NCBI GenBank assembly: GCA_963920765.1
Contig: OY987246.1
Coordinates: 22,763,167-22,827,166, forward strand
Source of the DNA: Ulota crispa
Taxonomy: Eukaryota; Streptophyta; Bryopsida; Orthotrichales; Orthotrichaceae
Direction of reading: 5' to 3'
Length of the DNA: 64,000 nt
In this document: piece after piece, positions 49,060 to 60,980 of the stretch
How positions within the stretch are numbered: the stretch's first letter is position 1
Layout of the letters: every line of letters starts with the position of its first letter
The notes under the pieces: generated by a model
The model's input: the letters and a program-made list of their open reading frames with translations, nothing else
What the model was told of the DNA's origin: nothing
The model's database searches: none
Made by a program: the position numbers and the translations under genes

Positions 49060-49346
49060 TATACTAAATATTGCAGCTAGATTTGCCCACATGAATATCT
49101 TGACATTTTGCACAACAGTAATCTTCATCAATAATTACTCTAATAAACAATTTTTAAAAGGCTTCACAACAACAACAACATTGTGGGAAAACAAACTAAT
49201 GGTGTTGAGGCCGTAAACCATGTGAAATCCTAATATCTAAATAATTGCATTTACTTCCAATGGGCAAGCCGTGAGTCATGAGATAACTTTTTAAGGTAAG
49301 GCTATCTAATTGTTAATACCACCTAGATACAATATTTATTCTAGTG
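49060..49346. mobile_element. MITE B, copy 2
   Basis: AATATTGCAGCTAGATTTGC at the left and ACCTAGATACAATATTTATT at the right are diverged family termini. The interior AACAATTTTTAAAAGGC and AACCATGTGAAATC match copy 3. Confidence 0.65.
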
Positions 49347-50118
49347 AAAAAGATTGTTTTTGTAAAAACAAGTAAGTGTAAAAAATCTAATCAAAATCTA
49401 TTTGTGCCACAAAAAGCATGAATTTTGCTATGTGTATGAAGTAAATTCTCTAAAAAGCTAAAAAGCTTGATTTTAAATATGTCTCAACATCTTTTTAAAC
49501 TAGTATATTGTAAGTATTCTACAAAGTTATTTATGCCAAGTTTTGAAATGCTAATCTAGCCAAGAGCTCCTGGTTGGAAAATTGTGCTAAAGGGTAACCA
49601 TAGTATTACAAAGTATAAACTATAAAGAGATTCTTTTTTCTTTTTTCTTTTAATTATGAAGATTATTAATTACCTTAATCTCAAGAAATCATTGTTGAAT
49701 AGGATCTCCAACAACATGATTGAAAAGCAGTGAAAACAAATCATTTTGAGCAACATCTACACCCCATGTTGCGTCCTTCTTCAAAGTTTTCATGGACATA
49801 GTGTATATTCATTTGACCTAAGAACTAGTAAATTACTTTCACATCTTGTCACAATGTCACTATTTATACTTGATAGGATAAAATTCATTTGAGAAGACAG
49901 TACAAACAATTTACCACTATTATCATTGGGTCTTAATTCAAATATTAATTAGAAAAGTTACAGTACACCAAATGTTATGGTTATGGTATCATCTGACACT
50001 AGAAGAGAATTGAGTGAAGGTTTTTTATCTAGTTTCCAATTCCTAAATGAATGAAGTATGAGTTAATTATTAGGATTTCAAAGTGGTAAGGTCAAGGTTA
50101 AGCTCAAATTTGAAATTG

Positions 50119-50534
50119 CCCTATTATCACTTATCCACTTCCTTAGAGGTTTTAATTGTCATAAATGCACGTGCATAAATGATTGTATTTTGTAATTTTT
50201 ATCTTTGGACTTCTTCTTCATGTAATTGACCTTTGTGATCATCCATAAGTGCTAGCCAAATTGACAAAGATTTGTTGTTTTTAATATTTTACATTTGACA
50301 TTGCTATAGCTAAGGCATTGGGAAAAAACTTGTATGTCTAACTGAGGTTTTCATAGCTAATACGCTCTATCTTTTGCAAATTTAGGTCAAATGGAAAAAA
50401 AAAAATTGCACTCTTAAGTAAACAATTCTAAAACCTTTCTTGCAATACTTGTCAACCTAAATTTGAAGCTAAATGCTAAAAGATACAGATTTTTGAAAAC
50501 AAAGAAGTGATAATAGAGGCAAAGTGATAATAGG
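50119..50534. mobile_element. possible CCTATTATCACTT element
   Basis: CCCTATTATCACTTATCC at the left and the inverted AAGTGATAATAGG at the right; a second AAGTGATAATAG lies just inside. About 416 bp. Only one copy is seen, so this is tentative. Confidence 0.4.
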
Positions 50535-51230
50535 ATAAACTACTTGTAGTGGTACCTATTTGCATTTGTTTAGTAAATAAAGATAAAATCCTTGATTTTA
50601 GATCATCATACAGTTTATTTTGTGATGTTACCTTTAAACAATCCTTCTCTTGCACAAGTTTCCATATGCAAGCATAGTTCTAGCACACAATTTTATTATT
50701 CATTTTCAAGATGTCAAGATTACCTAGTTCATGCAACAATTTTGGGTGTGGTCCACGTCCAACTGTCTTTGTGTTCTCTAGGTTGCTTTTGGTTAGGGTT
50801 TTGTACTTTACCATTGTAATGAATCTTTCCTCAATTGCGTTAAAAACAAATGTCACGAATACCCATTTGCAACCAATAAGGTCTATCTTTCCACGGAAAC
50901 TCAGCGTTCAAAAAACTTGCAAATTTTGGCCAAAATCTTACCTCAACTTGTGGCTGGCTACCATAACGCTAGAAAAACTGGTTGAAAAGATGGATGAAAT
51001 CGTCAAGCTAATACTACTATAGGTTCGTCCGAGAGTTAGTCAATTTTTGGATGGATGAACGTACACACTTTGTTGACTCTGTCCATTTCTACCCAATACT
51101 TCCTTACCTACTTGCATTGACGGATGCATGTCCGGCGACCAATGAAAATACCAAGTTTAAAGGCTGCAGAAACTACAGAGCATTCTAATTTTGGGTAATT
51201 AAGCATGTAGGATGTTTGCATTTACAGTAC

Positions 51231-51530
51231 AACAAATAGTGCATTTAGGTTGCCCCATACTAATTTCTTGACATCTTACACTATTTAAATACTTGTTGTT
51301 ATAGTAACTTTTACCAATACTTACTGTAATAAGCAACTTTTAAAGACCTTGGCAATAACAACAGAATTATAGAAAGGTAAATTAGTGGTGTCCATGTGGT
51401 AAACCATGTGAAATCATAAGATTTAAAAAGTTACTTGCACCTCCAAGTGGCCAAGCAATGAATCATGAGGTAACTTTTCATGGTATAGCAACCTAATGGT
51501 TAAGGCAACCTAAATGCACTATTTGGTGTA
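51231..51530. mobile_element. MITE B, copy 3
   Basis: Good terminal inverted repeats: AAATAGTGCATTTAGGTTGC at the left against GGCAACCTAAATGCACTATT at the right. 300 bp. The cleanest copy of the family. Confidence 0.85.
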
Positions 51531-51975
51531 AATACAAGGATGGGAACTGAAGCAAAAATATTCTTTTATTTTTCATTGATCAAGCAACATGCACCCTAGA
51601 ATGCACACAAGGAAAATTGAATATACATATCTATGTATGCAGATTCACTTATAAAACCCATTATTGTTAATAAATTTCATCCACAAATTAGCAAACTTTA
51701 TATATTTTTTGCAAGGGAATTAATAATTTCACAACCTCATTCATTTTTTTCACCTAATTTTGTTAGTGTTGAGGTAGCCAACGTCAAAATGAGGTAAAAT
51801 TGAGCCTAGAATTTGCCTAAATAAATTTCAAGAATTGAAGCATCCTTAGGCCTGATTTCGTCTACCGAACAAGCATAGTTTAGCCATGGCACCAACAATA
51901 GGTAAAGCAATGGCCTTATCAAACTTGAAAAAAACGTTCTTGAAGCTTTATTTGTGAACAAATAATTATTATGTG

Positions 51976-52105
51976 CACTACAAGAAAAAGTTTCCGGAGT
52001 TGCACGTCCAAATTGACAAGTGTGTTCAAAGTGACAAAAAAAATTGATCAAATTGACATGTCCAAATTGACAAAAAATCTCCAAATTGGCATTGTTTTTT
52101 TGTAG
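51976..52105. mobile_element. possible tiny CACTA-type element
   Basis: It begins CACTACAAGAAAAAG, the classic CACTA-superfamily terminus, and ends TTTTTTTGTAG, lacking the last bases of the expected complement. The interior repeats GACA..TCCAAATTGACA words. A second CACTACAAGAAAGAA lies at 23648 in CDC20 intron 6 without a clear partner end. Confidence 0.4.
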
Positions 52106-52449
52106 AATTTTACACTAGATTTTGCATTTGAGTTGTCTTAGTGCATCTCCACTAGTGACCTCTCATGGCCCAACACTTGCCAGAAATGGATGAGAAGTGC
52201 TACACGCCCTTTTGAAACCATCTCAAGGTGTTTTGTTCTAGCATGCCTAGCGATTCCCCTTCAAAATACTATTCATACTAAGTTTGGTGAGCTTTATCTT
52301 ATATTATCCTTGATAAATGATCAAATGACTATGGGACACGTTGCAGTGCTAGGGCCACCTTTTTGGAGAGCATAAGTGGAGATTAAGGAGTCTCAGTGCC
52401 ATTCAAATTTAGATGAAAAACTTTGAGTGGGCAAGGTGTGGCCAACAAC

Positions 52450-52743
52450 GATGGAGATGTTCTTACCTTAAAAATTTACCTTGCGACTCATTATTTGACC
52501 ACTTGGAGGCGCATGCAACTTTTAAAATACTCGAATTTCACTTGATTTATGACTTGGACATTGCTAGATTATTTTTCAGCAACTTCATTGTTGTTGTAGC
52601 CCTTTAAAAATTGTTTGTTGCAATAACTATTGCTGAAAACTACTGTACTATCAATAAGTATTTATATAATGAAAAATGTCAGTCAACTAGTGTGGGATAA
52701 ATGGTAAGTTGGTAACCCAAACGCAATACCGTATTCTATGTAG
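52450..52743. mobile_element. MITE B, copy 4 (decayed)
   Basis: The interior TTGTTGTTGTAGCCC and the right end AACCCAAACGCAATACCGTA match the family. The left end is diverged. Confidence 0.6.
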
Positions 52744-53352
52744 AAAAAAGGAAAATATTTCCTGAAGAATCCTGCAATGTTCTTCGCTACATAAGAATGG
52801 AGCAATGGGAACAAGAGGCCAAAAGCGGTTTCCCTTGAGATTCTCAATTCTCGGAACTCCCTAAACCCTAAATTCTCGTCAAGAGAAAGTTTACTATACT
52901 TTTGGGTGGTGGCTTGGTACAGCCCATCAATGCGCACCAAATCAAGGTCCGGGAAGAACCCGCGTCTAGTTCAAAGCTAGCCGGTTGAAATGAGAAGTTT
53001 TTAATTTATAAACATAGCTGAAAAAGCGGTTTGAAATCTTTGAAATTTTCATTTTCAAAATGAAATAGAGAAATTGATCGAAATAGTTTTTGATAAACTG
53101 GTTCAGTACGAGAATTGAAGGGAAAAAACCAAATAATTTCAAATATTTCTTGGACCTTGCACCAAATTTCTAAACTGCCATGGCAAATTTGGAGAACACT
53201 AACCTCCGTCATATAAAATTGACTCTACATGTTTCTTCTACTAGTATATGATAAAATTGGAGGGAAAACATTAAAAACAGGCTTAATAATTGGCCATATT
53301 TCAAAAGTAGGCATGACAATTAAAAAATATCAAAAATAGACCTCATCATACA

Positions 53353-54306
53353 TTAACCCCTAAAGGACCATTGTTCCTTTGGGGGACAAATGGAATTTCA
53401 AGCATGTGCCTATGGCTAAACTACTTTGCGTGATTTTTTGAAACTTTTATTGAAGGTGAGGAATTCAAAGATCTACATGGGAATGTAATTTTTTTCATTT
53501 TGACATTTATTGAAGAAGTTATGCATGAAAAGCTGGAAAATGATGCTCCTTGGGCAGCCAAAAACTTCTTTAAAAATTTCATTTTTTTCAAATAAGAATC
53601 TAACATAGGTTCTTTAGACTTATATAGACGTGGGGAGCTTTGAATCATTCAATTTTGATAAATGAGATGAAAGTTATGAGGAATTTTTGTTTGCAATCAG
53701 CTCTAGATTCTCTACTCTAAAATAAACTTTGAAGTCCTTTATTTTACTCAATTTTCATTATTTTTAGAAAAAAAAAAAAACAAAACCAAAGGATGTAGAT
53801 TGTTTATCATAACATTATAACTGTTGGGATTTGCATTTTTTGTTTCAACAATTAATTTCTTAACAATTTAGTGTTTTGACTCATTTTCTAGTTCTTTTTA
53901 CTTACCATTTTTTCCCATGTGTTGTATAGTTCCAATTGATTTGAAAATTCTCCCACACATACCTAACTTGGTCTTCTACATGGGAAAAAAAAATCTCAAC
54001 TTTGCGTAGAGCAAATTTTTTGATATAGGAGTGGTCAACGGCTTCTGAAATTTTGGGACAGTACAAAAAGAAACTTTTTTCTTCACTTCACATGTAAATA
54101 TCTCACTCCTTTTCATTTGGAGTAAGCTCATTTTTTTTCCCAAGTACCTCATTTTTTTCCCAACTACCTCATATTGCCTAGAGCAAGAACTTACGGTTAG
54201 ATTTCAAAAAATAAATAAATAAATAAATACCATTCCTTTCATCTCCCCAAAAGTGGCAGTTTTTAGTGTTTTTCACAAAGAAAAGGGCATGGTCCTTTAG
54301 AGGTTA
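53353..54306 (+). mobile_element. 0.95-kb element C (TTAACCCCTAAAGGACC), copy 1
   Basis: The left end is TTAACCCCTAAAGGACCATT and the right end the inverted GGTCCTTTAGAGGTTAA. 954 bp, no ORF above chance. The family is also at 58289-61098 (host), 61943-62869 (reverse) and 63192 to beyond the window (reverse). Inserted in the left arm of an older MITE, with a 2-3 base target duplication (TA or TTA), which would fit PIF/Harbinger-type elements. Confidence 0.8.
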
Positions 54307-54357
54307 AAAGTAGGTCTTGCAACTAAGGTGACCAAAATTTTGTGCATGTTTATTTAA

Positions 54358-55085
54358 GGGAATTGATATATGCACAACCAAGGTTTGATGTATGCACACC
54401 ACATGGGAGACAATGGGAGGGGAGGTAAATTTAGGTGTTTGTTATCAAAAAGTTGAATTTGAAAATTTTGATTTAAGATTTGGATTTAGAGACCTAATTT
54501 TGTGTGGAACCACAATGGAAGTTACAATTGAACATCATCCAATGGAAAAGATTAGCTTTTTTACAAACAAAGGTAAAAGTAATAATTTGCCCCCTAGCTA
54601 AGCTTTTCCATTGTGCACTGTTCAATTGTAACCTCCATTGTGGTTTCAAACTAAATCAACGTCTCTAACTTCAAATCTAAATTCAAATTTTCCAAATCCA
54701 ACTTTTTGATGATGTATATCTAAACTTTACCCCCACCTGACCCTTGTCTCTCCCCATGGTGGGCATACATCAAACCCTAATTGTGCATATATCAAACCCT
54801 AATTGTGCATATATCAAACCCTAATTGTGCATATATCAAACCCTAATTGTGCATATATCAAACCCTAATTGTGCATATATCAAACCCTAATTGTGCATAT
54901 ATCAAACCCTAATTGTGCATATATCAAACCCTAATTGTGCATATATCAAACCCTAATTGTGCATATATCAAACCCTAATTGTGCATATATCAAACCCTAA
55001 TTGTGCATATATCAAACCCTAATTGTGCATATATCAAACCCTAATTGTGCATATATCAAATCCTAATTATGCATAAGCTTATATC
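54358..55085. mobile_element. GGGAATTGATAT MITE with expanded right terminus
   Basis: The left end GGGAATTGATATATGCACA is a family match to 44021-44432. The palindromic interior is present (AAGATTTGGATTTAGAGACC). The right terminus has expanded into a 22-bp tandem array (54771-55078). Confidence 0.8.
54771..55078. repeat. 22-bp satellite with a telo-box in each unit
   Basis: Fourteen units of CAAACCCTAATTGTGCATAT plus AT, starting every 22 bases from 54771. The first thirteen are essentially identical and the last diverged. Each of the thirteen contains AAACCCTAA, the plant telo-box. The unit is the terminal word of the surrounding MITE, so the array grew from a transposon end. Confidence 0.95.
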
Positions 55086-55377
55086 AAATCCCAAGAATAA
55101 ACATGCACAAAATTTTGGTCAGCTTGGTTGCAAGGTCTACTTTTGATATATGATGAGACCTACTTTTAATATTATTTTAATAATCAGGCCTATATTTGAA
55201 ATATGGACAATTGTCAAGCCTATTTTTGATATTTTCCTAAAATTGAACATACCTACTCTACATAATCATGGTAATGTCCTAGTAAGGGCATATCCATGTA
55301 AACAAGTTCACAATATTTCCCCCTAGCCCTTGCAAGCCAATGAGTTGGAAAAACGGACTGCTAGTTCAAAATTAGCT

Positions 55378-55677
55378 ACATTGAATATTGCGTTTAGGTT
55401 GCCTTGACAATTAGGTTGTCTTACCTTGGTAAGTTATCTCATGACTTGGTCACTTGGAGGCACATGCAACTCTCTAAATACCTGAATTCTACATGGTTTA
55501 CAACTTTGATGCAACTAGTTTTTTTTTTTTGCAACTTCATTGTTGTTGTTGGGCCCCTTAAAAAAAATTTGTTGTAGTAATTTTTGATAAAAATCATTGT
55601 AGCAATAGTAAATATTTATATAGTGTAAAATGTCAAGAAATTAGTGTAGGGCAACCTAAATGCAATATTTAGTGTAG
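55378..55677. mobile_element. MITE B, copy 5
   Basis: GAATATTGCGTTTAGGTTGC at the left against GGCAACCTAAATGCAATATT at the right. 300 bp, same length as copy 3, with TTCATTGTTGTTGTTG in the middle. Confidence 0.85.
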
Positions 55678-55716
55678 TGAAATTGAGAAAAAAATCGGTT
55701 GCATTTTGAAATTAGG

Positions 55717-56276
55717 GAAAACATTAAAAATAGCCCTCAGTTCTTTTAACTAACAAATATACCCCTATATTATTTGCAATATCAAAAATATCCTTGACTT
55801 TATGTAGGAATATCAATTATACCCCTACTTCTTTGGGACCCTCAATTATCATGAGACATCAAATATATCCTTGTATTATTTGAATTATAAAAAACATCCC
55901 TAACTCTCTTGTACCTCTTTTTGCAAATTTTTGTAAATACTTTGATGATAATTAAAGGGACAAAAACTGGATGTAAGTTGAATGCAAGCCAAATCTTGGG
56001 AGCAAACTCTTTAAGCTCTATATAGGGTGTTTGCATGTAAGTCAATTGTGGTAAAAGCCATTGCAATGACTACATAGTAAATCTTGTTCTTGTTTTGATA
56101 TTTTAAAATATTGCAGTAAAGGGGCACAAATAACTAGAGGTATTAATGATATTTTCAAAGATAACAAGGGGTATGTTTGATACCTACACAAAACCAAAGT
56201 TATTTTTTATATTTCAAATAACACAGGGGTATATTTGATAATTTGAAAGAATTGAGGAATAATTTTGATATTTACC
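55717..56276. mobile_element. GGGAAAACATTAAAAATAG fold-back element
   Basis: The left arm GGGAAAACATTAAAAATAGC with AACAAATATACCCCTATATT mirrors the right arm GGGGTATATTTGATAATTTG and, at its end, TTTTGATATTTACCC. About 560 bp. A half copy may exist at 34540-34650 inside the MULE. Confidence 0.65.
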
Positions 56277-56505
56277 CTTGAAATTACTGGCTAAAAAGCA
56301 TGTTGGATTTTACTCAAAGTTCTAAATATAGTATATTACAAAATAAATTTAGAAAACATCCTACACAGTCCCACAAAAATCCAGTTGAATACTAGAAATG
56401 TTGGATTTTAGCTGGGGAAGTCCAAAAAAATTCAAACAGCGCTGCAAGCTCCCTATGCCGTGTTTTGTGCTGCAAGTAAATTTTCAAGTAGGGGTAATAG
56501 TAATA

Positions 56506-57229
56506 ATCCCTAAAAGACCAAGCCCCCTTTTGGGGGACAAATGGGATTTCGGGCAAGTACTTATGGCTAGACTACTTTGCGTGATTTTTTGAAACTTTTA
56601 TGGAAGATGGGGAATTCAAAAATCTATTTGGAGTTGTGGACATCTAGTTTTTTCTTCATTTTGACATTTATTGAAGAAGTTAAAAATGAATTTCTAGAAA
56701 AAAGTATAGATTGGGCAGCCCAAAACATTCTTAAAAATTGCATTTAAAAAATATGAAATAGGTTCTTTAGACTTATATATAGGTGGGGAGCTTTGAATCA
56801 TTCAATTTTCATTGATGGGATGAAAAATACGAGACGTTTTTGTTTATGGATAGGTATGGTTTCTCTCAAAATCACACCTACTCACAAATAAAAACTTCTC
56901 ATAACTTTCATTTCATCAATGAAAATTGAATGATTCAAAGCTCCCCACCTATATATAAGTCTAAAGAACCTATTTCATCTTTTTTTTTTAAATGCAATTT
57001 TTAAGAATGTTTTGGGCTGCCCAATCTATACCTTTTTCTAGAAATTCATTTTTAACTTCTTCAACAAATGTCAAAATGAAGAAAAAACTAGATGTCCACA
57101 ACTCCAAGTTGATTTGTGAATTCCCCATCTTCCATAAAAGTTTCAAAAAATCACGCAAAGTAGTTTAGCCATAAGTACTTGCCCAAAATCCCATTTGCCC
57201 CCCAAAAGAGGGCTTGGTCCTTTAGGGGA
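56506..57229. mobile_element. palindromic derivative of element C
   Basis: Two inverted copies of the left ~340 bases of element C meet near 56870 around a ~35-bp spacer. CCTAAAAGACCAAGCCC at the left mirrors GGGCTTGGTCCTTTAGG at the right. GGGGAGCTTTGAATCATTCA mirrors TGAATGATTCAAAGCTCCCC. The right half of the normal element is absent. Arms look over 95 percent alike by eye. Confidence 0.9.
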
Positions 57230-57448
57230 GAATTTGCCCCGTATGTTTGAATGTTCAATTATAATCTCCTCTCGGTTTTGCATACTAAAGTAGGGTCTAT
57301 GAATCCAAATCTAAATTCAAAATTCCCAATTTCAATCTCCAGATGGTAAAATTTGAAATCTCATAATTATTGAAATGTGATAAAGCGGAGCTTTTTCACC
57401 TTGGCCCACACAGTAAAACATGGCACATGACTCTTGGAGGGGACATAT

Positions 57449-57880
57449 TAAGGGTTTTCAAACATAAAATTTGGTCTACAAATTTATCACCTCATAGGAA
57501 TTCAGGTCACTAGCGAATTATTTTTGTTCCCTTACATGTCCAAAGTCTCAAACACTCGTGAGTTTGTGTGAGTTTGCGTTTAGGGTTCCGCTTTTGCAAC
57601 AACAAAGCTGCAAGAGCAGGACCAGCACAAGCAACACAAATACAAGGAGCAAGGCAGAAGTGGAAGCTAGATGGGTGGGTGGCAACCTCCGTTAGCATTT
57701 ACGGTTGTGTCCAAACTGGTGCTCACCAAAGCCACACAGGTGGATTTGTGGAGTTCACTCCTAAGGTGAATCACATTAGGAGTGAACTTCAGAGGTGAGT
57801 CACCTCCCTATTTACTAGTGAATCTACAGAGGTGAACAACAACATGAGTCACCTAAAAAAGTTGATATTTGAAACCCCTT
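57449..57880. mobile_element. GTTTCAAACAT element, copy 1
   Basis: The left end AAGGGTTTTCAAACATAAAA relates to the inverted right end ATATTTGAAACCCCTT. The interior carries several GTGAATCAC and GGAGTGAA words and the phrase CAAACTCACAC or its mirror. It matches 61186-61513 in opposite orientation. A GC-richer insert (about 57590-57700) is unrecognised. Confidence 0.6.
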
Positions 57881-59020
57881 ATTGTTCTTCCATAAACAAC
57901 CAAGGTGAACTAACCCCCTCAAGGCTAGGCCACACCAAACTGAATTGATATTTCAAATCGCCATTTTATAAAAAAACAAGTGGCCATTTTTACTTCTGTA
58001 TGGAAAAGCAGATTCTTTGATTTTTACGCCCACTTTTTTTGTCTATTCAAAACTAAAGTTTTTGAGAGTTCATAAACAAGCATCTCAAACCTCTTGCCCT
58101 AGAATGGTGTAGAAGATATCTTCAGAAAAAGAATAGACAAAACCCTGGAAAAGTGATTGTTTTCCAATTTCAAGAAATACAAGTTACTTCTTCATCTGTT
58201 TCAACTTGATGTTTTGGCATGTGTGGTCCCAGCATCATTCCCTTGCCAGGATGAAGAGCTTGGTCAATTGTTTTATGAGTTTGTGGGATTAACCCTTACA
58301 ACCTTGTTATCCCCTCAAGGGACAAATGGGATTTTGGGCAAGTACCGACAGCCTCAATTTTTGTTTAGATTTTTTGAGACTTTTTTTAAAGATAGGAAAA
58401 CACATTGCCTTTTGGGGAATATAATTTTTATTCCAATCAATTCCATGGAGCAAATGTTATGCCCAAATAAGCTAAACTTTATGGAGATCATGCAGCAAAT
58501 TTTGTTTTACCAAATCTTCAAAAAACACCTAGTTATTTTTTCTCATAGGTCACAATTTTTCTATATTTGAAGCTTCAATTCATTCCATTTGGACTAGTCA
58601 TGAGAAAGTTATGGACAATCGTGTTTATTGGGCAATTCAAGCATCTTCTTGAAAAAATAACTTGTAAACTTCATTTTTGAATGCAAGTTTAACATTTTTT
58701 CAAAAAAAGTTGTCAAATAGAGTGAAGATTGCTTTCTAGAACAATCTCACTATTGGGATTATTGCGTTTCAATTCCATTGCAAGGTTATTAACAATTTAA
58801 GTTTTTGTTCAATCTCATACCTTCTTCTACCTAATTTCTTTCAAAGAGTGAAAATTAGGTATTTTTTGTTTTAGTTTTTTTCTGAGAATTCCCATCTCAA
58901 CTTCCCACCACAAAAAACAAAGTACCAAACTCTATGGTGCAAAAATTTTAAGTTAAAAAAGTCTAAAGTCAATTAATCTAGTCAATCATGCAAGATGCAT
59001 GAAAGCTTATTTTTTTCACT

Positions 59021-59963
59021 TTAACCCTTGAGTACCTGGAGTTTTTTCCTGCGCAATGCAAGGCGGGGAGGGTCTCTGCGTGTCAAGCTTCACGATTCAT
59101 TTTTCTTTTCAATCCAGGCAAAGTCACCGCCAAAAGTCAGAGCAGGGGTCAAGGTCGGCGCTGTAGCCATGGGACCCATGAAAATGCAAATCCACCATTT
59201 GCCCAAGAAGATTATACTGGTCAAATTGGGGTTGACTCTGCGTGGTTCACTTGAATTCTAGGTGTTCCATCGCTTCTAGGCTTATGTACATTTAGTGTAT
59301 GCTCCAATTTCACCTGGTTTTTTTTCTACGCAATCCGGCGCACATAACATTCAATAGCCTGAAGAGAGGCTGCCTTTCCCTCTCTTAAGGTATCATCCAC
59401 AACTTCCTCTTAGCTACTGATGGATGTGGAATATTCCACACTCTTCATCTAGAGAGAGGGTAGGCATAATGAGAGCTACTGAATGTTATGCAGAGGTAGG
59501 CTTTTGGTCGTAAAATTTTGCTTACAACAAATCCTTTGGCATTGCACCCGGTCGCTTTGTTTCTGACAATTTCAGGGCAAAGAAGGCCTCAACAACCGGC
59601 TCTGCGCAGGGAGGTACTAACTCAGGCTTTTGGCCACACCCCCTCGCACGTTTCTCAGGGCAGAGAATTGCTAGAAAACAAGGGAGATTGCCACCTTTTC
59701 CGGGCGCAAACGCCACTTGCCGGTGAGGAAACGGCTATCCCCGGTTGTCCAGGTTGACAAAATGAAAAAAACAGAGAGCACCCCCCAATGGATCACAAAA
59801 TTCTCCCAAATGGAAACTTGTGTTGCCTGTCAACCCACTCTGGCTAATCAAAAACCCTCACCCCTACCGAACAATACAGTATCCAACCCACAACCCCTAA
59901 ATCCAAGACCATGACACCTTTTTTCCTAATCTTGAGAGATAGGATCCTATTCATGGGGCGCCC
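59021..59963. mobile_element. insertion 1 in element C, TTAACCCTTGAG ends
   Basis: Starts TTAACCCTTGAGTACCTGG and ends CGCCCAGGGATTAA. The uninterrupted relative reads CACTTTAAACGCAAATATC at this point, so the target was TTAA or TAA. The interior is GC-richer than its surroundings, with a GC-rich stretch at about 59520-59760 of unknown origin. No gene could be recognised. Confidence 0.6.
59343..59490. repeat. 148-bp hairpin inside insertion 1
   Basis: CATAACATTCAATAGC at the left mirrors GCTACTGAATGTTATG at the right, with CCCTCTCTTAAGG and AGAGAGAGGGTAGG also facing each other. It could be an older MITE. Confidence 0.5.
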
Positions 59964-60042
59964 AGGGATTAAATGCAAATATCTTGCAATATGTGTGGTC
60001 TAAGTTTTTGAACTTTTTTTTCCACATTCTTATACTAGTCTT

Positions 60043-60980
60043 GTATAGTGGCCTCCAACAAACATTGTCAGCCCATCTTCTGCCATTCAGAGGTCATGCG
60101 TTGTTATGGCATGAAATTGAGGTCAATTGGCCTTATTTTTTCTTGAATTTTTTATATTTCATTCCTACCACCAATCCCAACCAAGCATACCAAAATTTAA
60201 CCCCAAAAAGTCAAAATCCAAACTTTGATAAATTGTTTTGTGTTGCAAATCAAGGTTTTACATGGTTTTACAAGAAAATTGATTGAAAAACATTGATGAT
60301 GAATTTTGGAAATTTGATTGCATGGGTGTATAGGTAACATTCATACGCACATCTATATGCAAATCTTCCATGCTAAAAAAAGCCCTCTTAAGTAAAACAA
60401 AATTGATATTTGAAGGGTTTAGTGTGACCAATGATATGTCCAAATTTTGTAAAATAGACATTTTCTTATGATAATCATATTTTGTTTTTTGGTTCATACG
60501 TTGTGACTAAGTTTGTACCTTTGAACATGTCAGTGTGTTTTTTTGGTGAAAAGCTAATTAAAAATTAAAAACATCTATTTTACAAAATTTGGACATATCA
60601 TTGGTCACACTAAACCCTTCAAAGATCTTACATAAGGGGGCTTTTTTCAGCATGAAAGATTTGCATATAGATGTGCATATGGATGTTACCTATACACCCA
60701 TGCAATCAAATTTCCAAAATTCATCATCAATGTTTTTCAATCAATTTTCTTGTAAAACCATGTAAAACCTTGATTTGCAACACAAAACAATTTATCAAAG
60801 TTTGGATTTTGACTTTTTGGGGTTAAATTTTGGTATGCTTGGTTGGGATTGGTGGTAGGAATGAAATATAAAAAATTCAAGAAAAAATAAGGCCAATTGA
60901 CCTCAATTTCATGCCATAACAACGCATGACCTCTGAATGGCAGAAGATGGGCTGACAATGTTTGTTGGAGGCCACTGTAC
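60043..60980. mobile_element. 935-bp palindrome with identical arms, insertion 2
   Basis: Arms of about 420 bp (60043-60462 and 60565-60980) face each other around a ~100-bp centre. Over roughly the outer 300 bases I see no difference. Frames at 60046-60286 (+) and 60977-60737 (-) encode the same 80 residues. The ends are TAGTGGCCTCCAACAAAC and the inverted form. The flanks CTTGTA and GTACAA suggest a GTA duplication. Confidence 0.9.

Larger units (their letters stand above)
53262..55237. mobile_element. GGGAAAACATTAAAAACAGG MITE with two nested insertions
   Basis: The left arm (53262-53352, resuming 54307-54357) mirrors the right arm (about 55086-55237). CCATATTTCAAAAGTAGGC mirrors GCCTATATTTGAAATATGG, and ACCAAAATTTTGTGCATGTT mirrors AACATGCACAAAATTTTGGT. 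The left arm is broken by a 954-bp element (53353-54306) and the centre by a second MITE (54358-55085). Confidence 0.8.

Noticed and set aside
50592..51022. Possible retrotransposon coding remnant
   Set aside because: Two overlapping frames without any reverse transcriptase, integrase or gag motif that I could recognise.
59518..59757. Proline-rich 79-codon frame in insertion 1
   Set aside because: Open on both strands, no family resemblance; possibly captured host DNA, but the source could not be recognised.
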